From assembly GCF_018612915.1 (NCBI RefSeq), contig NZ_JAGGRL010000011.1, positions 1 to 64,000 of the forward strand: 64,000 nt of DNA, in the 5' to 3' direction. The stretch's first letter is position 1; each line of letters begins with the position of its first letter. A model generated the notes under the pieces. It saw only the letters and a list, made by a program, of their open reading frames with translations. It was not told where the DNA came from and did not search any database. Of this stretch, positions 7,615 to 17,181 are shown piece after piece. The position numbers and the translations under genes were made by a program. Origin of the DNA: Stenotrophomonas sp. ISL-67. GTDB lineage: Bacteria; Pseudomonadota; Gammaproteobacteria; Xanthomonadales; Xanthomonadaceae.

Positions 7615-8958
7615 ATGCATACCGCTTCCACCCTCGCCCGCGTCACCGCCCTGGCCGTCGGCATCGCCGGTGTCCTGGCCGTTGGCCACGTCAACGCCGC
7701 CGCCTTCCAGCTGAAGGAAAACAGCGCCAAGGGCCTCGGCCGCGCCTTCGCCGGTTCGGGCAGCGCCCAGGGCGACGCCTCGATCATCGCCGTCAACCCG
7801 GCCGGCATGCGCCAGCTGGAAGGCATGCAGATCCAGGGCGACCTGAGCGCCATCAGCTTCAAGGCCGAATACGAAGGCAGCGGCCGCAAGCCGACCGGCC
7901 AGCCGCAGACCGGCGGTGACGGCGGCGACGCCGGCATGATTGCCCCGGTTCCGGCCGCGTACTTCCACATGCCGATCGGCGAAAAGGCCCACTTCGGTGT
8001 GTCGCTGACCGCCCCGTTCGGCTTCAAGACCGATTACGACAACGGTTGGGTGGGTCGCTACAGCGGCCTGAAGACCGACCTGAAGGCCATTGACCTCGGC
8101 TTTGCCGCCTCGTACGACGTCAACCCGTACGTGTCGTTCGGCGCGTCGGTGTTCGTTGAGCACCTGACCATCGAACTGAGCAACAACATCGACTTCGGCA
8201 CCGCGCTGGCCCAGTCCCGCGTACCGGGCTTCGCCCCGGGCAGCGCCGATGGCAAGCTGACCGTCGAAGGCGACAACAACGCCGTGGGCTGGACCATCGG
8301 CGGTCTGTTCAGCCCCGATGAGAACACCCACATCGGTATCAGCTACCGTTCCAAGGTCGAGCACAAGATCACCGGCGGCGACGCCACCTTCGACGTGCCG
8401 TCCAACGCTGCTGCCGTGCTGGCGGTTGCCCAGCCGGGTCGCTTCGTGAGTACCTCGGGCAAGGCCACCCTGACCCTGCCGGCGTCGGCCACCCTGAGCG
8501 TGACCCACAACGTCAACGACCGTTGGACCGTGATGGGTGACGTCACCCGTACTGCCTGGTCGACCGCATTCGACCAGGTCACCATCAACTACGCCTCGGC
8601 GCAGCCGGACTCGGTGCTGGAATTCGGCTACCGCGACACGACCTTCGTTTCGCTCGGTACCGACTTCAAGCTGAGCGACACCGTCACCCTGCGTGGCGGC
8701 GTGGCGTACGACCAGACTCCGACCACCGACGCCCACCGCGACGTCCGCGTGCCGGACACCAGCCGCAAGTGGCTGTCGCTGGGCGTGGGCTGGACCCCGT
8801 CGGCGAACACCGAATACAACTTCGGTTACACCCACCTGTTCACCAGCGACCCGAACCTCAACGTTCCGGCCACCACCAACAACCAGGGCAACTCGCTGAA
8901 CGGCAAGTACAAGGTCCGCGGCGACGTGCTGGCGGCCTCGTTCAACTACAAGTTCTGA
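7615..8958 (+). CDS. fadL: FadL/OmpP1/TodX family outer membrane transporter
   Basis: A 447-residue outer membrane beta-barrel of the long-chain fatty acid/hydrocarbon channel family. It has a signal peptide (about 1-27) and then AAFQLKENSAKGLGRAFAG, the plug-region start typical of FadL homologues, with VNPAGM just after. The rest alternates aromatic and glycine-rich strands and ends in an aromatic residue (SFNYKF), as outer membrane proteins do for BAM recognition. GGAGAG lies before ATG 7615. It is monocistronic, with its own promoter and terminator. Fatty acid uptake is inferred from the family; aromatic hydrocarbons are an alternative substrate. Confidence 0.9.
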   Translation: MHTASTLARVTALAVGIAGVLAVGHVNAAAFQLKENSAKGLGRAFAGSGSAQGDASIIAVNPAGMRQLEGMQIQGDLSAISFKAEYEGSGRKPTGQPQTGGDGGDAGMIAPVPAAYFHMPIGEKAHFGVSLTAPFGFKTDYDNGWVGRYSGLKTDLKAIDLGFAASYDVNPYVSFGASVFVEHLTIELSNNIDFGTALAQSRVPGFAPGSADGKLTVEGDNNAVGWTIGGLFSPDENTHIGISYRSKVEHKITGGDATFDVPSNAAAVLAVAQPGRFVSTSGKATLTLPASATLSVTHNVNDRWTVMGDVTRTAWSTAFDQVTINYASAQPDSVLEFGYRDTTFVSLGTDFKLSDTVTLRGGVAYDQTPTTDAHRDVRVPDTSRKWLSLGVGWTPSANTEYNFGYTHLFTSDPNLNVPATTNNQGNSLNGKYKVRGDVLAASFNYKF

Positions 8959-8984
8959 TCCACGGCGTTCGCGCCGCGTAACAC

Positions 8985-9018
8985 CAGAAGGCCCCGCGCA
9001 AGCGGGGCCTTCTGCGTT
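8985..9018 (+). terminator. Terminator after the FadL-type gene
   Basis: A perfect 12-bp stem, AGAAGGCCCCGC with GCGGGGCCTTCT, around a GCAA tetraloop. The T-tract is weak. It may also serve the opposing ThuA-like gene. Confidence 0.75.
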
Positions 9019-9041
9019 TGGGGAAGAAGTACTGCACGTAG

Positions 9042-9140
9042 CGGTGATCGGCGTCGGTAGGGTCGCATCCCGATCGACCGCCGACCGTGTTGATCCGCGC
9101 TGATCACCCATACGTGCAGTCGATCGGGATGCGACCCCAC
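9042..9140. repeat. Double inverted REP structure (GTAGGG type)
   Basis: GTAGGGTCGCATCCCGATCG (9057) is matched in inverse by CGATCGGGATGCGACCCCAC (to 9140). A second pair, CTGCACGTA near 9042 and TACGTGCAG ending near 9119, is interleaved, giving the order A-R-A'-R'. It fills the gap between the fadL terminator and the ThuA-like gene. Confidence 0.75.
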
Positions 9141-9174
9141 CAGCGCAAAGCCACCGATCATTCGGTATTGCCTC

Positions 9175-9903
9175 TCAGCACGTCGGCGAACGGCCCGCCG
9201 CGTACAGCAGTCCCTGCCGCAGGTGGGCCAGGAAATCGCGGTTGCGGTACAGCCCTTTGTCATGCCCCAGCCCGGTGTACCAGCTGCGCCCGCCGTCGTA
9301 GGCGCGGCACCACGCAATGGGGTGGTCCGCACCCATCGTGCCACCCTGGTACATCCGCTCGTCGACGGTGGCCACCACCTGCACCGTGCCACGCGGGTTG
9401 CTCCGGTAGTTGTAGAGCTCATCGCGCACCGGCCACGCATTGCCCTGTGCCTTGCCGTCGCGCTCGGGCTGCACCCGGCTGAACTGCAGGCCTTCGGGGT
9501 GGTTCTTGAAATACGCACCGACCAACTGCCCATACCACGGCCACTCGTACTCGGTGTCGGCCGCCGAATGCACGCCCATGAAACCGCCGCCCGCACGGAT
9601 GAAGGTTTCCATCGCCTGCTGCTGCGCCGCGTCGAGCACATCGCCGGTAGTGTTGGCGAATACCACCACCCGGTAACGGGCCAGGTTGGCGTCATTGAAA
9701 TCCGCCGGGTTTTCGCTCTGGTCTACGGTCAACCGCTCCCGCTCCGCCAACAGGCGCAGCGTGCTCACGGCGGTGGGAATCGAATCGTGGCGGAACGTGG
9801 CGGTGTGCGTGAACACCAGCACGCGGTCGCTCGCCGCTGCGGCAGCGACAGGAGCGGTGGACAGGAGCATCGCCAGTAACAGGGGCAGGACATTCGGGCG
9901 CAT
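9175..9903 (-). CDS. ThuA-like domain protein, exported
   Basis: A 242-residue protein with a signal peptide (about 1-25, ending AAAAA). It then follows the ThuA/trehalose-utilisation glutamine amidotransferase-like fold: VLVFTHTATFRHDS (about 28-41), VVVFANTTGDVLDAAQQ (about 77-93), GGGFMGVHSAADTEY (about 103-117), WYTGLGHD near the end. The class is often found with sugar-binding modules; its biochemistry is poorly known. The frame is open further upstream; the ATG at 9903 is chosen because the signal peptide begins there. It is divergent from the next exported protein. Confidence 0.82.
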   Translation of the reverse strand: MRPNVLPLLLAMLLSTAPVAAAAASDRVLVFTHTATFRHDSIPTAVSTLRLLAERERLTVDQSENPADFNDANLARYRVVVFANTTGDVLDAAQQQAMETFIRAGGGFMGVHSAADTEYEWPWYGQLVGAYFKNHPEGLQFSRVQPERDGKAQGNAWPVRDELYNYRSNPRGTVQVVATVDERMYQGGTMGADHPIAWCRAYDGGRSWYTGLGHDKGLYRNRDFLAHLRQGLLYAAGRSPTC

Positions 9904-10008
9904 GGCTGGATCATGCCACAGCCACGTACAATCCCGGGCCCCACGCGCGTCGGCATCGTCCGCGCGCGGTGCAGGGACCGCACCATGATTCGACGACAAG
10001 GACACCAT

Positions 10009-10653
10009 ATGTCATCCGTTCTGCTCCGTTCCACGTTGGCCCTGGGCCTGTCTGCCCTGGCCGCGCCGGCCTTCGCCACCGACTTCGCCGCGTGCTTCAC
10101 CCTCACTCCGGGCGTGTCCTGGTCGACCGCCGACGAAACGCTGACCATCGAAAAGGCCCCGTTCAACGGCGCACCCGCGCTGAAGGTCTCCAGCGCCGGC
10201 GGCGGCATAGGTCGCGCCAGCTTCTTCGATGCCAGCGGCCGCATGCTGTTGGGCGAGGAGCGTTATGGCATTTCCGCCTGGGGCGGCGACGCTTCCGCAC
10301 CGGTGATGACCGACGCCTTCGATCCGGCACCCACCTTCCCGCAACGCGCGACGCCCGGCGAGCAGTTCCAGCTCAACGGCAAAGGCACCCGCACCCACCA
10401 TGTCGAAGAGACCGTCACCGACGTCGACTACGACGGCTTCAACCACTACACCTTCGTCGGCTTCGAGAATGTCGAGGCCACCGTCGATGGCAACCCGCGT
10501 ACCTTCGCGGACACCTGCCACCTGAGGGCCACCTTCGAAGACAACCGCATGGAGGCCTGGTACGCACCCGGCTTTGGCCGCATCAAGTTCGAGCGCTACA
10601 TGGGCGAAGAACTGCTGATGCGCGATGAGATCGAGGCGATCCACGCCGACTGA
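10009..10653 (+). CDS. Exported hypothetical protein
   Basis: A 214-residue protein with a signal peptide (about 1-23, cut after AFA) and no transmembrane segment afterwards. Two cysteines (in AACFTL and DTCHLR) could form a disulfide. The C-terminus has YAPGFGRIKFERY, reminiscent of lipoprotein-like proteins that track a substrate value, but I recognise no family. An ATG lies after a purine-rich AAGGA stretch. It stands alone with its own terminator and probably acts in the periplasm. Confidence 0.7.
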   Translation: MSSVLLRSTLALGLSALAAPAFATDFAACFTLTPGVSWSTADETLTIEKAPFNGAPALKVSSAGGGIGRASFFDASGRMLLGEERYGISAWGGDASAPVMTDAFDPAPTFPQRATPGEQFQLNGKGTRTHHVEETVTDVDYDGFNHYTFVGFENVEATVDGNPRTFADTCHLRATFEDNRMEAWYAPGFGRIKFERYMGEELLMRDEIEAIHAD

Positions 10654-10671
10654 CGGCGCCGGCATCACCCG

Positions 10672-10701
10672 CAAGAAACCCCGCATTTGCGGGGTTTCTT
10701 G
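10672..10701 (+). terminator. Terminator after the exported hypothetical gene
   Basis: A 13-bp perfect stem, CAAGAAACCCCGC with GCGGGGTTTCTTG, around ATTT. It is symmetric enough to act on putA from the other side. Confidence 0.8.
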
Positions 10702-10704
10702 TTC

Positions 10705-10727
10705 GTAGAGCGGGGCTCTGCCCCGCT
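10705..10727 (+). repeat. REP palindrome (GTAGAGCGGGGC type)
   Basis: A 23-bp unit GTAGAGCGGGGC...CCCCGCT, directly after the terminator and 20 bp from the putA stop. The same subfamily recurs as a pair at 25575-25636. Confidence 0.82.
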
Positions 10728-10745
10728 GTCGGAATCCTGACGAAA

Positions 10746-13700
10746 TCAGTCGCCCAGGGTCAGCAGCGAGGCATTGCCACCGGCCGCCGTGGTGTTCACG
10801 GTGACGGTTTTTTCGGTGGCAAAACGCAGCAGGTAGTGCGGGCCACCGGCCTTCGGGCCGGTACCCGACAGGCCCTGGCCGCCGAAGGGCTGCACGCCCA
10901 CTACCGCACCGATCTGGTTGCGGTTGACGTACACGTTGCCCACGTTCACCCGCGACGAAATACGGTCCACGGTTTCATCGATGCGCGAATGCACGCCCAG
11001 GGTGAGGCCGTAGCCGGTGGCGTTGATCTGGTCGATCACCGCATCGAGCTGGTCGCCCTTCCAGCGGATCACGTGCAGCACCGGTCCGAAGATTTCCCTG
11101 TGCAGCTGGTCCAGGTTCTTCAGCTCATACGCACGCGGCGCGAAGAAGGTGCCGTGCGCGGCTGCTTCGCTGAGCTCGGCCGCGGCGATCAGGCGCGCTT
11201 CCTTCTCCATGCGCACCGCATGTTCCTGCAGGATCTGCAGCGCATCGGCATCGATCACCGGGCCGACGTCGGTCGACAACAGGCCCGGGTCGCCGACCTT
11301 CAGTTCGGCCATCGCACCGGCCAGCATCGTCATCACCTTGTCGGCGATGTCGTCCTGCACGAACAGCACGCGCGCGGCCGAGCAGCGCTGGCCAGCGGAG
11401 GTGAAGGCCGAGCCGATCGCATCCTTCACCAGCTGTTCCGGCAGCGCCGAGGAGTCGGCGATGAAGGCATTCTGGCCGCCGGTTTCGGCGATCAGCACGC
11501 CGATGGCAGCGTCACGTGCGGCCATCGCACGGTTGATCGCACGCGCGGTGTCGGTCGAACCGGTGAAGGCCACGCCGGCCACGCGCGGGTCGGCGGTGAG
11601 CGCCGCGCCGACGGTGGCGCCGTCGCCGGGCAGGAACTGCACCACGCCTTCGGGCACGCCGGCCCCCAGCAGCAGCTTCACCGCGTAGTAGCCGATCAGG
11701 TTGGTCTGCTCGGCCGGCTTGGCGATGACGCTGTTACCGGCGGCGAGTGCGGCGGCCACCTGGCCCAGGAAGATCGCCAGCGGGAAGTTCCACGGGCTGA
11801 TGCACACGAACACGCCGCGGCCATGCAGCTGCAGTTCGTTGGATTCACCGGTGGGGCTGGGCAGCTTTTCGGCATGGCCGAACTGTTCGCGCGCCTGCTT
11901 GGCGTAATAACGCAGGAAGTCCACGGCTTCGCGCACTTCGGCGATGCCGTCGGGCAGGCTCTTGCCGGCTTCCTTCACGCACAGCGCCATGAACTCGGGC
12001 ATGCGCGCTTCCAGCTGGTCGGCGGCGTGTTCCAGGATCGCCGCGCGGCTGGCGGCCGGGGTGCGGTTCCACTGCGGCTGCGCGGCCACGGCATTGGCCA
12101 GCGCCTTTTCCACGGTGGCGCTGTCGGCGGGCTGCCACTGGCCCACCACCTGCCGCGTATCGGCCGGGTTGACCACGTTCAACAGCGCGCCGGTGGGCTG
12201 CGCACCCGGTACCAGCGGGGCGGCCTGCCAGGGCTTGATGGCCGCGTTGAGCTGCTCGGCCAGGGCGCGCAGATCGTTGTCGTTGGCGAGATTGACGCCC
12301 ATGGAGTTCTTCCTGTCGTGGTTCTGGCTGCGCAGCAGGTCAACCGGCAGCGGGATTTTGGGGTGCGCGATGTTGGAGGGCGTGCCGGAGTCGAACGAGG
12401 CCACGGCGTCGACCGGATCGCGGATCAGGTCGTCGATGGCTACGGCGTCGTCGGTGATGCGGTTGACGAAGCTGGAGTTGGCGCCGTTTTCCAGCAGGCG
12501 GCGCACCAGGTACGGCAGCAGGTCTTCGTGCGAACCCACCGGCGCGTACACCCGGCACGGCACGTTCAAGCGGTTGGCCGGCACCACTTCGGCATACAGG
12601 TCATCGCCCATGCCATGCAGCTTCTGGTGCTCGTACTCGCCGCCCTTGGCGATGGCCTTCACTGCGGCGATGGTATGCGCGTTGTGCGTGGCGAACATCG
12701 GGTACAACGCGTCTGCGTGCGAGAACAGCCGCTTGGTGCAGGCCAGGTAGGAGACGTCGGTGTTCTGCTTGCGGGTGAACACCGGGTAGGCCGGTAGGCC
12801 GTCGATCTGGGCACGCTTGATTTCCGCATCCCAGTACGCGCCCTTGACCAGGCGCACCTGCAGGCGGCGGCCGATGCGGCGGGCCAGGTCGGCCAGGTAA
12901 TCGATCGTGTACGGGGTGCGCTTCTGGTACGCCTGCACCACCACGCCGAAGCCTTCCCAGCCGGCCAGCGAGGCATCGCTCACCACCGCTTCGATGATGT
13001 CCAGCGAGAGTTCCAGGCGGTCGGTTTCCTCCGCATCCACCGTGCAGCCGATACCGTACGACCTGGCCAGCTGCGCCAGCTCCAGCACGCCCGGCACCAG
13101 GTCGGCCATCACGCGCGCGCGCTTGGCGTGTTCGTAGCGCGGGTACAGCGCCGACAGCTTGATCGAGATGCCCGGGGCCGAATTGACGTCGCCGTCCGGG
13201 CGGCCGCCGCGGGCCTTGTGGTCGCCACCGATGGAGTGGATCGCGCGGCGGTAGTCTTCCAGGTAACGCTTGGCGTCCTTCATGGTCAGCGCGCCTTCGC
13301 CGAGCATGTCGAACGAATAGCGGTAGCTGGCGTTGTCGCCCTTGTGCGAGCGCGACAGCGCTTCGTCGATGGTGCGGCCCATGACGAACTGGTGGCCCAT
13401 GATCTTCATCGCCTGGCGCACGGCCAGGCGGATCACCGGCTCGCCCACGCGGCCCATCAGGCGCGCGAACGCGCCCGGCACATCGGCGCGGGTGGCGTCG
13501 TTGATCTGCACGATGCGGCCGGTGAGCATCAGGCCCCAGGTGGAGGCGTTGACCAGCACCGAATCGCTGCCGCCCAGATGCTTTTTCCAGTCGGCTTCGC
13601 CGAGCTTGTCGCGGATCAGCTTGTCGGCGGTGTCCTGGTCCGGAATGCGCAGCAGCGCTTCGGCCACGCACATCAACAGCACGCCTTCCTCGCTGCCCAG

Positions 13701-13985
13701 GTCGTACTGGCGCATGAAGGCTTCGATCGCGCCCTGGTCCTTGGCACGCACGCGCACGCGCTTGACCAGGTCCGCGGCGGTGGCCTGCACCTGCGCCTGC
13801 TCATCGGCGGGCAGCCGTGCCTGCGCCAGCAGCTCGCGCACGTGGCTGGCCTCGTCCTTCATCCAGGCATCGGTGATCGCCTGGCGGAACGCATTGGGAA
13901 CAACCGGCAGCTCGGAGGACAGCAGCGGCGGACGGGAGGCACCGGACGGGGCCGGGGCAGGGGGAAGCGCGGAAGGTGCGGTCAT
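10746..13985 (-). CDS. putA: Bifunctional proline dehydrogenase / P5C dehydrogenase
   Basis: A 1079-residue flavoenzyme that oxidises proline to glutamate in two steps with internal channelling. A helical N-terminal arm precedes the proline dehydrogenase barrel (about 150-510; for example RLVKGAYWDAEIK near 380). The aldehyde dehydrogenase half (about 570-1040) has FTGSTDTAR, the general base Glu in AETGGQ (834) and the nucleophile Cys868 in GQRCSAAR. At about 1080 residues it lacks the N-terminal ribbon-helix-helix DNA-binding domain of the 1320-residue enterobacterial PutA, so it should not repress itself. It is monocistronic and divergent from the cox operon. Confidence 0.96.
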   Translation of the reverse strand: MTAPSALPPAPAPSGASRPPLLSSELPVVPNAFRQAITDAWMKDEASHVRELLAQARLPADEQAQVQATAADLVKRVRVRAKDQGAIEAFMRQYDLGSEEGVLLMCVAEALLRIPDQDTADKLIRDKLGEADWKKHLGGSDSVLVNASTWGLMLTGRIVQINDATRADVPGAFARLMGRVGEPVIRLAVRQAMKIMGHQFVMGRTIDEALSRSHKGDNASYRYSFDMLGEGALTMKDAKRYLEDYRRAIHSIGGDHKARGGRPDGDVNSAPGISIKLSALYPRYEHAKRARVMADLVPGVLELAQLARSYGIGCTVDAEETDRLELSLDIIEAVVSDASLAGWEGFGVVVQAYQKRTPYTIDYLADLARRIGRRLQVRLVKGAYWDAEIKRAQIDGLPAYPVFTRKQNTDVSYLACTKRLFSHADALYPMFATHNAHTIAAVKAIAKGGEYEHQKLHGMGDDLYAEVVPANRLNVPCRVYAPVGSHEDLLPYLVRRLLENGANSSFVNRITDDAVAIDDLIRDPVDAVASFDSGTPSNIAHPKIPLPVDLLRSQNHDRKNSMGVNLANDNDLRALAEQLNAAIKPWQAAPLVPGAQPTGALLNVVNPADTRQVVGQWQPADSATVEKALANAVAAQPQWNRTPAASRAAILEHAADQLEARMPEFMALCVKEAGKSLPDGIAEVREAVDFLRYYAKQAREQFGHAEKLPSPTGESNELQLHGRGVFVCISPWNFPLAIFLGQVAAALAAGNSVIAKPAEQTNLIGYYAVKLLLGAGVPEGVVQFLPGDGATVGAALTADPRVAGVAFTGSTDTARAINRAMAARDAAIGVLIAETGGQNAFIADSSALPEQLVKDAIGSAFTSAGQRCSAARVLFVQDDIADKVMTMLAGAMAELKVGDPGLLSTDVGPVIDADALQILQEHAVRMEKEARLIAAAELSEAAAHGTFFAPRAYELKNLDQLHREIFGPVLHVIRWKGDQLDAVIDQINATGYGLTLGVHSRIDETVDRISSRVNVGNVYVNRNQIGAVVGVQPFGGQGLSGTGPKAGGPHYLLRFATEKTVTVNTTAAGGNASLLTLGD

Positions 13986-14429
13986 GCCGGTTGGCTCGTG
14001 GAAAACTTGACCATTTTAATCGTTTTTTCATCCATGAAAGCAATCGGCCCTGCGCCGCAGATCACGTTCATAGCCTTTCATACAGGGGGATTCAGCGGAT
14101 CCAGTGGTGTCGTTAAAAACTGTGCTGATTTCGTCAAATCGGCCGCCGGCGCTTATGCTGTATTGCACCATTCCCAAAACTGTGAATGGACCCTTGCCGC
14201 TCGCGCGACATCAGGGCTACCATCGAGACGTTTCCCGCGGCAGGAAAACGCGTCCCCCACGGACGCTCGAATGAACGGTGTGTGCGGAGATGAACCCGCA
14301 CCCGGTCGACCGCCGGTGTTCAGTGCATACCCCCATGGGGTGGGGGCTGATCGTCGGCGGGAAGAGAGAACCAGAAGGCTTGCTAGTGGCCAGCGATGGC
14401 TGCAACCGACGACGCTAAGGGTCTAGGCA
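13986..14429. other. Intergenic control region between putA and the cox operon
   Basis: 444 bp with no convincing gene. Both divergent promoters must lie here. A weak plus-strand -10-like TATGCT is at 14154-14159. A hairpin of CCCCCA with TGGGGT/GGGGG lies near 14330. The AAGGG before coxB is a plausible ribosome site. Confidence 0.5.
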
Positions 14430-15371
14430 ATGAAGCAACGCAGAAAGTGGGGCACGCAGTTCGCAAAGGCAGTGGGATGTGGGGCAGCGCTGATGGCGCC
14501 GCTACTGGCGTGGGCCCAATCGGCCGACCCGGTTCCGTGGCAGCTGAACATGGGCAAGGGGGTCACCCAGAGCTCGCGGCTGGCCTGGGAATCCAACATG
14601 TTCTCGCTGTGGGTGTGTACGGTCATCGGCGTGCTGGTATTCGGCGCGATGTTCTATGCCATCTTCAAGTTCCGGAAATCCAAAGGCGCGGTTGCCGCCA
14701 CCTTCAGCCACAACACCCGGGCCGAGATCGTCTGGACCGTGATTCCGGTGATCATCCTGGTGGTGATGGCGTGGCCGGCCACGGCCAACCTGATCAAGTT
14801 CTACGACACCCGCGATGCCGAAATGACCGTCAAGGTCACCGGTTACCAGTGGATGTGGAAGTACGAATACCTGGGTGAAGAGGTCACGTTCACCAGTCGC
14901 CTCGACCGCGAATCGGACCGCATGCGGCAGAGCGGCAAGGTGCCCGACCGCGACAGCCACCCGCACTATCTGCTCGACGTGGACAACCGCCTGGTGTTGC
15001 CGGTCGACACCAAGGTGCGGTTCGTCATCACCTCCGATGACGTGATCCACGCCTGGTGGGTGCCGGCGCTGGGCTGGAAGCAGGATGCCATTCCCGGTTT
15101 CGTCAACGAAGCCTGGACCAACATCGAAAAGGTCGGCGTGTACCGCGGCCAGTGCGCCGAGCTGTGCGGCAAGGACCACGGCTTCATGCCCATCGTGGTG
15201 GAGGCGGTGTCCAGGGAAGATTTCCAGAAGTGGCTGGCCGAAAAGCGGCCCAAGGCGCCGGACCCTGCACCGGCACCCGCCGCGCCGGAAGCCACGCCTG
15301 CCCCTTCGGCCCCGGCGGCGCCCGCACCTGAAGCCGCACCTGCACCTGCACCGGCGCCTGAAAACGCCTGA
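14430..15371 (+). CDS. coxB: Cytochrome c oxidase subunit II
   Basis: A 313-residue subunit that carries the CuA centre taking electrons from cytochrome c. Signal peptide about 1-29, two transmembrane helices (about 58-80 and 100-122), then the periplasmic cupredoxin domain with the CuA motif CAELCGKDHGFM (about 242-253) and the aromatic patch YQWMWKYEY. The C-terminal 50 residues are a Pro/Ala linker without a fused cytochrome c. It is the first gene of the operon. Confidence 0.96.
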   Translation: MKQRRKWGTQFAKAVGCGAALMAPLLAWAQSADPVPWQLNMGKGVTQSSRLAWESNMFSLWVCTVIGVLVFGAMFYAIFKFRKSKGAVAATFSHNTRAEIVWTVIPVIILVVMAWPATANLIKFYDTRDAEMTVKVTGYQWMWKYEYLGEEVTFTSRLDRESDRMRQSGKVPDRDSHPHYLLDVDNRLVLPVDTKVRFVITSDDVIHAWWVPALGWKQDAIPGFVNEAWTNIEKVGVYRGQCAELCGKDHGFMPIVVEAVSREDFQKWLAEKRPKAPDPAPAPAAPEATPAPSAPAAPAPEAAPAPAPAPENA

Positions 15372-15433
15372 GAACCGAACCGCGCGCGCCGCACGGTGCG
15401 CGCTGATACCAGAACCAACGAGGTGTAGTGGCG

Positions 15434-17044
15434 ATGGCGCATTCCGCAGTTGATCACGACGGGCATCACGGGCATCAGCAGTCGTTCTTCGAACGTTGGT
15501 TCTTCTCGACCAACCACAAGGACATCGGCACGCTCTACCTGCTCTTCAGCTTCATCATGTTCATTATCGGCGCGGCGATGAGCGTGATCATCCGGGCCGA
15601 GCTGATGCAACCCGGCCTGCAGTTCGTCAAGCCGGAAATGTTCAACCAGCTCACCACCGTGCATGCGCTGGTCATGATCTTCGGTGGCGTCATGCCGGCG
15701 TTCGTCGGCCTGGCCAACTGGATGATCCCGCTGCAGGTCGGCGCGCCGGACATGGCGCTGCCGCGCATGAACAACTGGTCGTTCTGGCTGCTGCCGGTGG
15801 CCTTCAGCCTGCTGCTGCTCACCTTCCTGCTGCCCGGCGGGGCGCCGGCAGGCGGCTGGACCCTGTACCCGCCGCTGTCGCTGCAGGGCGGCTACAACGT
15901 GGCGTTCACCGTGTTTGCCATCCACGTGGCCGGCATCAGCTCAATCATGGGCGCCATCAACATCATCGCCACCGTGCTCAACATGCGCGCGCCGGGCATC
16001 GACCTGCTGAAGATGCCGATCTTCTGCTGGTCCTGGCTCATTACCGCGTTCCTGCTGATCGCGGTGATGCCGGTGCTGGCCGGTGCGGTGACCATGCTGC
16101 TCACCGACAAGTTCTTCGGCACCAGCTTCTTCAACGCCGCCGGCGGTGGCGACCCGGTGATGTTCCAGCACATCTTCTGGTTCTTCGGCCACCCGGAGGT
16201 GTACATCATGATCCTGCCGGCGTTCGGCGTGGTCAGCGAGATCATCCCCACCTTCAGCCGCAAGCCGCTGTTCGGTTACCAGGCCATGGTCTACGCGATC
16301 GCTGCGATCGCCTTCCTGTCCTTCATCGTCTGGGCCCACCACATGTTCACCGTGGGCATGCCGCTGGGTGGCGAAATCTACTTCATGTTCGCCACCATGC
16401 TGATCTCCATCCCCACCGGGGTAAAGGTGTTCAACTGGGTGAGCACCATGTGGCGCGGTTCGCTCACCTTTGAGGCGCCCATGCTGTGGGCGGTGGCCTT
16501 CGTGATCCTGTTCACCATCGGTGGCTTCTCCGGCCTGATGCTGGCGATCGTGGTGGCCGACTTCCAGTACCACGACACCTACTTCGTGGTGGCGCACTTC
16601 CACTACGTGCTGGTCACCGGCGCGGTGTTCGCGCTGATCGGAGCGGTGTACTACTGGTGGCCGAAGTGGACCGGGCGCATGTACAGCGAGTTCTGGGCCA
16701 AGGTGCACTTCTGGTGGTCCATCGTGTTCGTGAACCTGCTGTTCTTCCCGCAGCACTTCCTGGGCCTGGCCGGCATGCCACGCCGCATTCCCGATTACAG
16801 CGTGGCGTTCGCCGATTGGAACCTGATCAGCTCCATTGGCGCGTTCGGCATGTTCGTGACCCCGTTCATGATGGCCGCGATCCTGATCGCCTCGCTGCGC
16901 AACGGCGAAAAGGCCGCTGACCGCTCCTGGGAAGGCGCGCGCGGGCTGGAATGGACGATTCCGTCACCCGCACCGGCGCATACCTTTACCGTGCCGCCGA
17001 CCATCCGCCCGGGCGATCTGGCCCATGACGACATCACCCACTGA
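15434..17044 (+). CDS. coxA: Cytochrome c oxidase subunit I
   Basis: The catalytic subunit of an aa3 oxidase, about 536 residues, 12 transmembrane helices, binding heme a and the heme a3-CuB centre where oxygen is reduced. Visible ligands include VHALVMIFGG (low-spin heme His), FGHPEVYIMILPAFG (CuB His and the cross-linked Tyr), HHMFTVGM (CuB His pair) and HDTYFVVAHFHYV (heme His). A GTG at 15428 is an alternative start 4 bp after GAGG; the ATG at 15434 gives the usual MAHSAVDH start. It is followed by a small membrane gene. Confidence 0.96.
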   Translation: MAHSAVDHDGHHGHQQSFFERWFFSTNHKDIGTLYLLFSFIMFIIGAAMSVIIRAELMQPGLQFVKPEMFNQLTTVHALVMIFGGVMPAFVGLANWMIPLQVGAPDMALPRMNNWSFWLLPVAFSLLLLTFLLPGGAPAGGWTLYPPLSLQGGYNVAFTVFAIHVAGISSIMGAINIIATVLNMRAPGIDLLKMPIFCWSWLITAFLLIAVMPVLAGAVTMLLTDKFFGTSFFNAAGGGDPVMFQHIFWFFGHPEVYIMILPAFGVVSEIIPTFSRKPLFGYQAMVYAIAAIAFLSFIVWAHHMFTVGMPLGGEIYFMFATMLISIPTGVKVFNWVSTMWRGSLTFEAPMLWAVAFVILFTIGGFSGLMLAIVVADFQYHDTYFVVAHFHYVLVTGAVFALIGAVYYWWPKWTGRMYSEFWAKVHFWWSIVFVNLLFFPQHFLGLAGMPRRIPDYSVAFADWNLISSIGAFGMFVTPFMMAAILIASLRNGEKAADRSWEGARGLEWTIPSPAPAHTFTVPPTIRPGDLAHDDITH

Positions 17045-17052
17045 GGTCTGCC

Positions 17053-17181
17053 ATGCATGACGTCCACCAGCAGGATCTTGCCCTTCGCCGCCAGCGCGCG
17101 CGGCGCACCGCGCTGTGGGTGGGCGCGGTGGCCATTCTGGTCTACGTCGGCTTCATCCTGAGCGGGGTGCTGGGCCGATGA
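17053..17181 (+). CDS. Small one-helix protein of the cox operon (42 residues)
   Basis: A short gene between coxA and ctaG. The product has a charged N-terminus rich in Gln and Arg (about 1-19) and a single transmembrane helix ([18 protein letters not shown], about 19-36). Its TGA overlaps the ATG of ctaG as ATGA, so the two are translationally coupled. Small membrane proteins at this position are known in Proteobacteria as cytochrome oxidase small assembly proteins; that role is inferred from position, size and topology. It starts 8 bp after the coxA stop. Confidence 0.75.
   Translation: MHDVHQQDLALRRQRARRTALWVGAVAILVYVGFILSGVLGR

Noticed and set aside
10836..12797. 653-residue plus-strand frame opposite putA
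   Set aside because: Antisense shadow; putA is complete with both active sites.
14271..14426. 51-codon frame before coxB
   Set aside because: No ribosome site and no protein-like features; better read as the leader of the cox operon.
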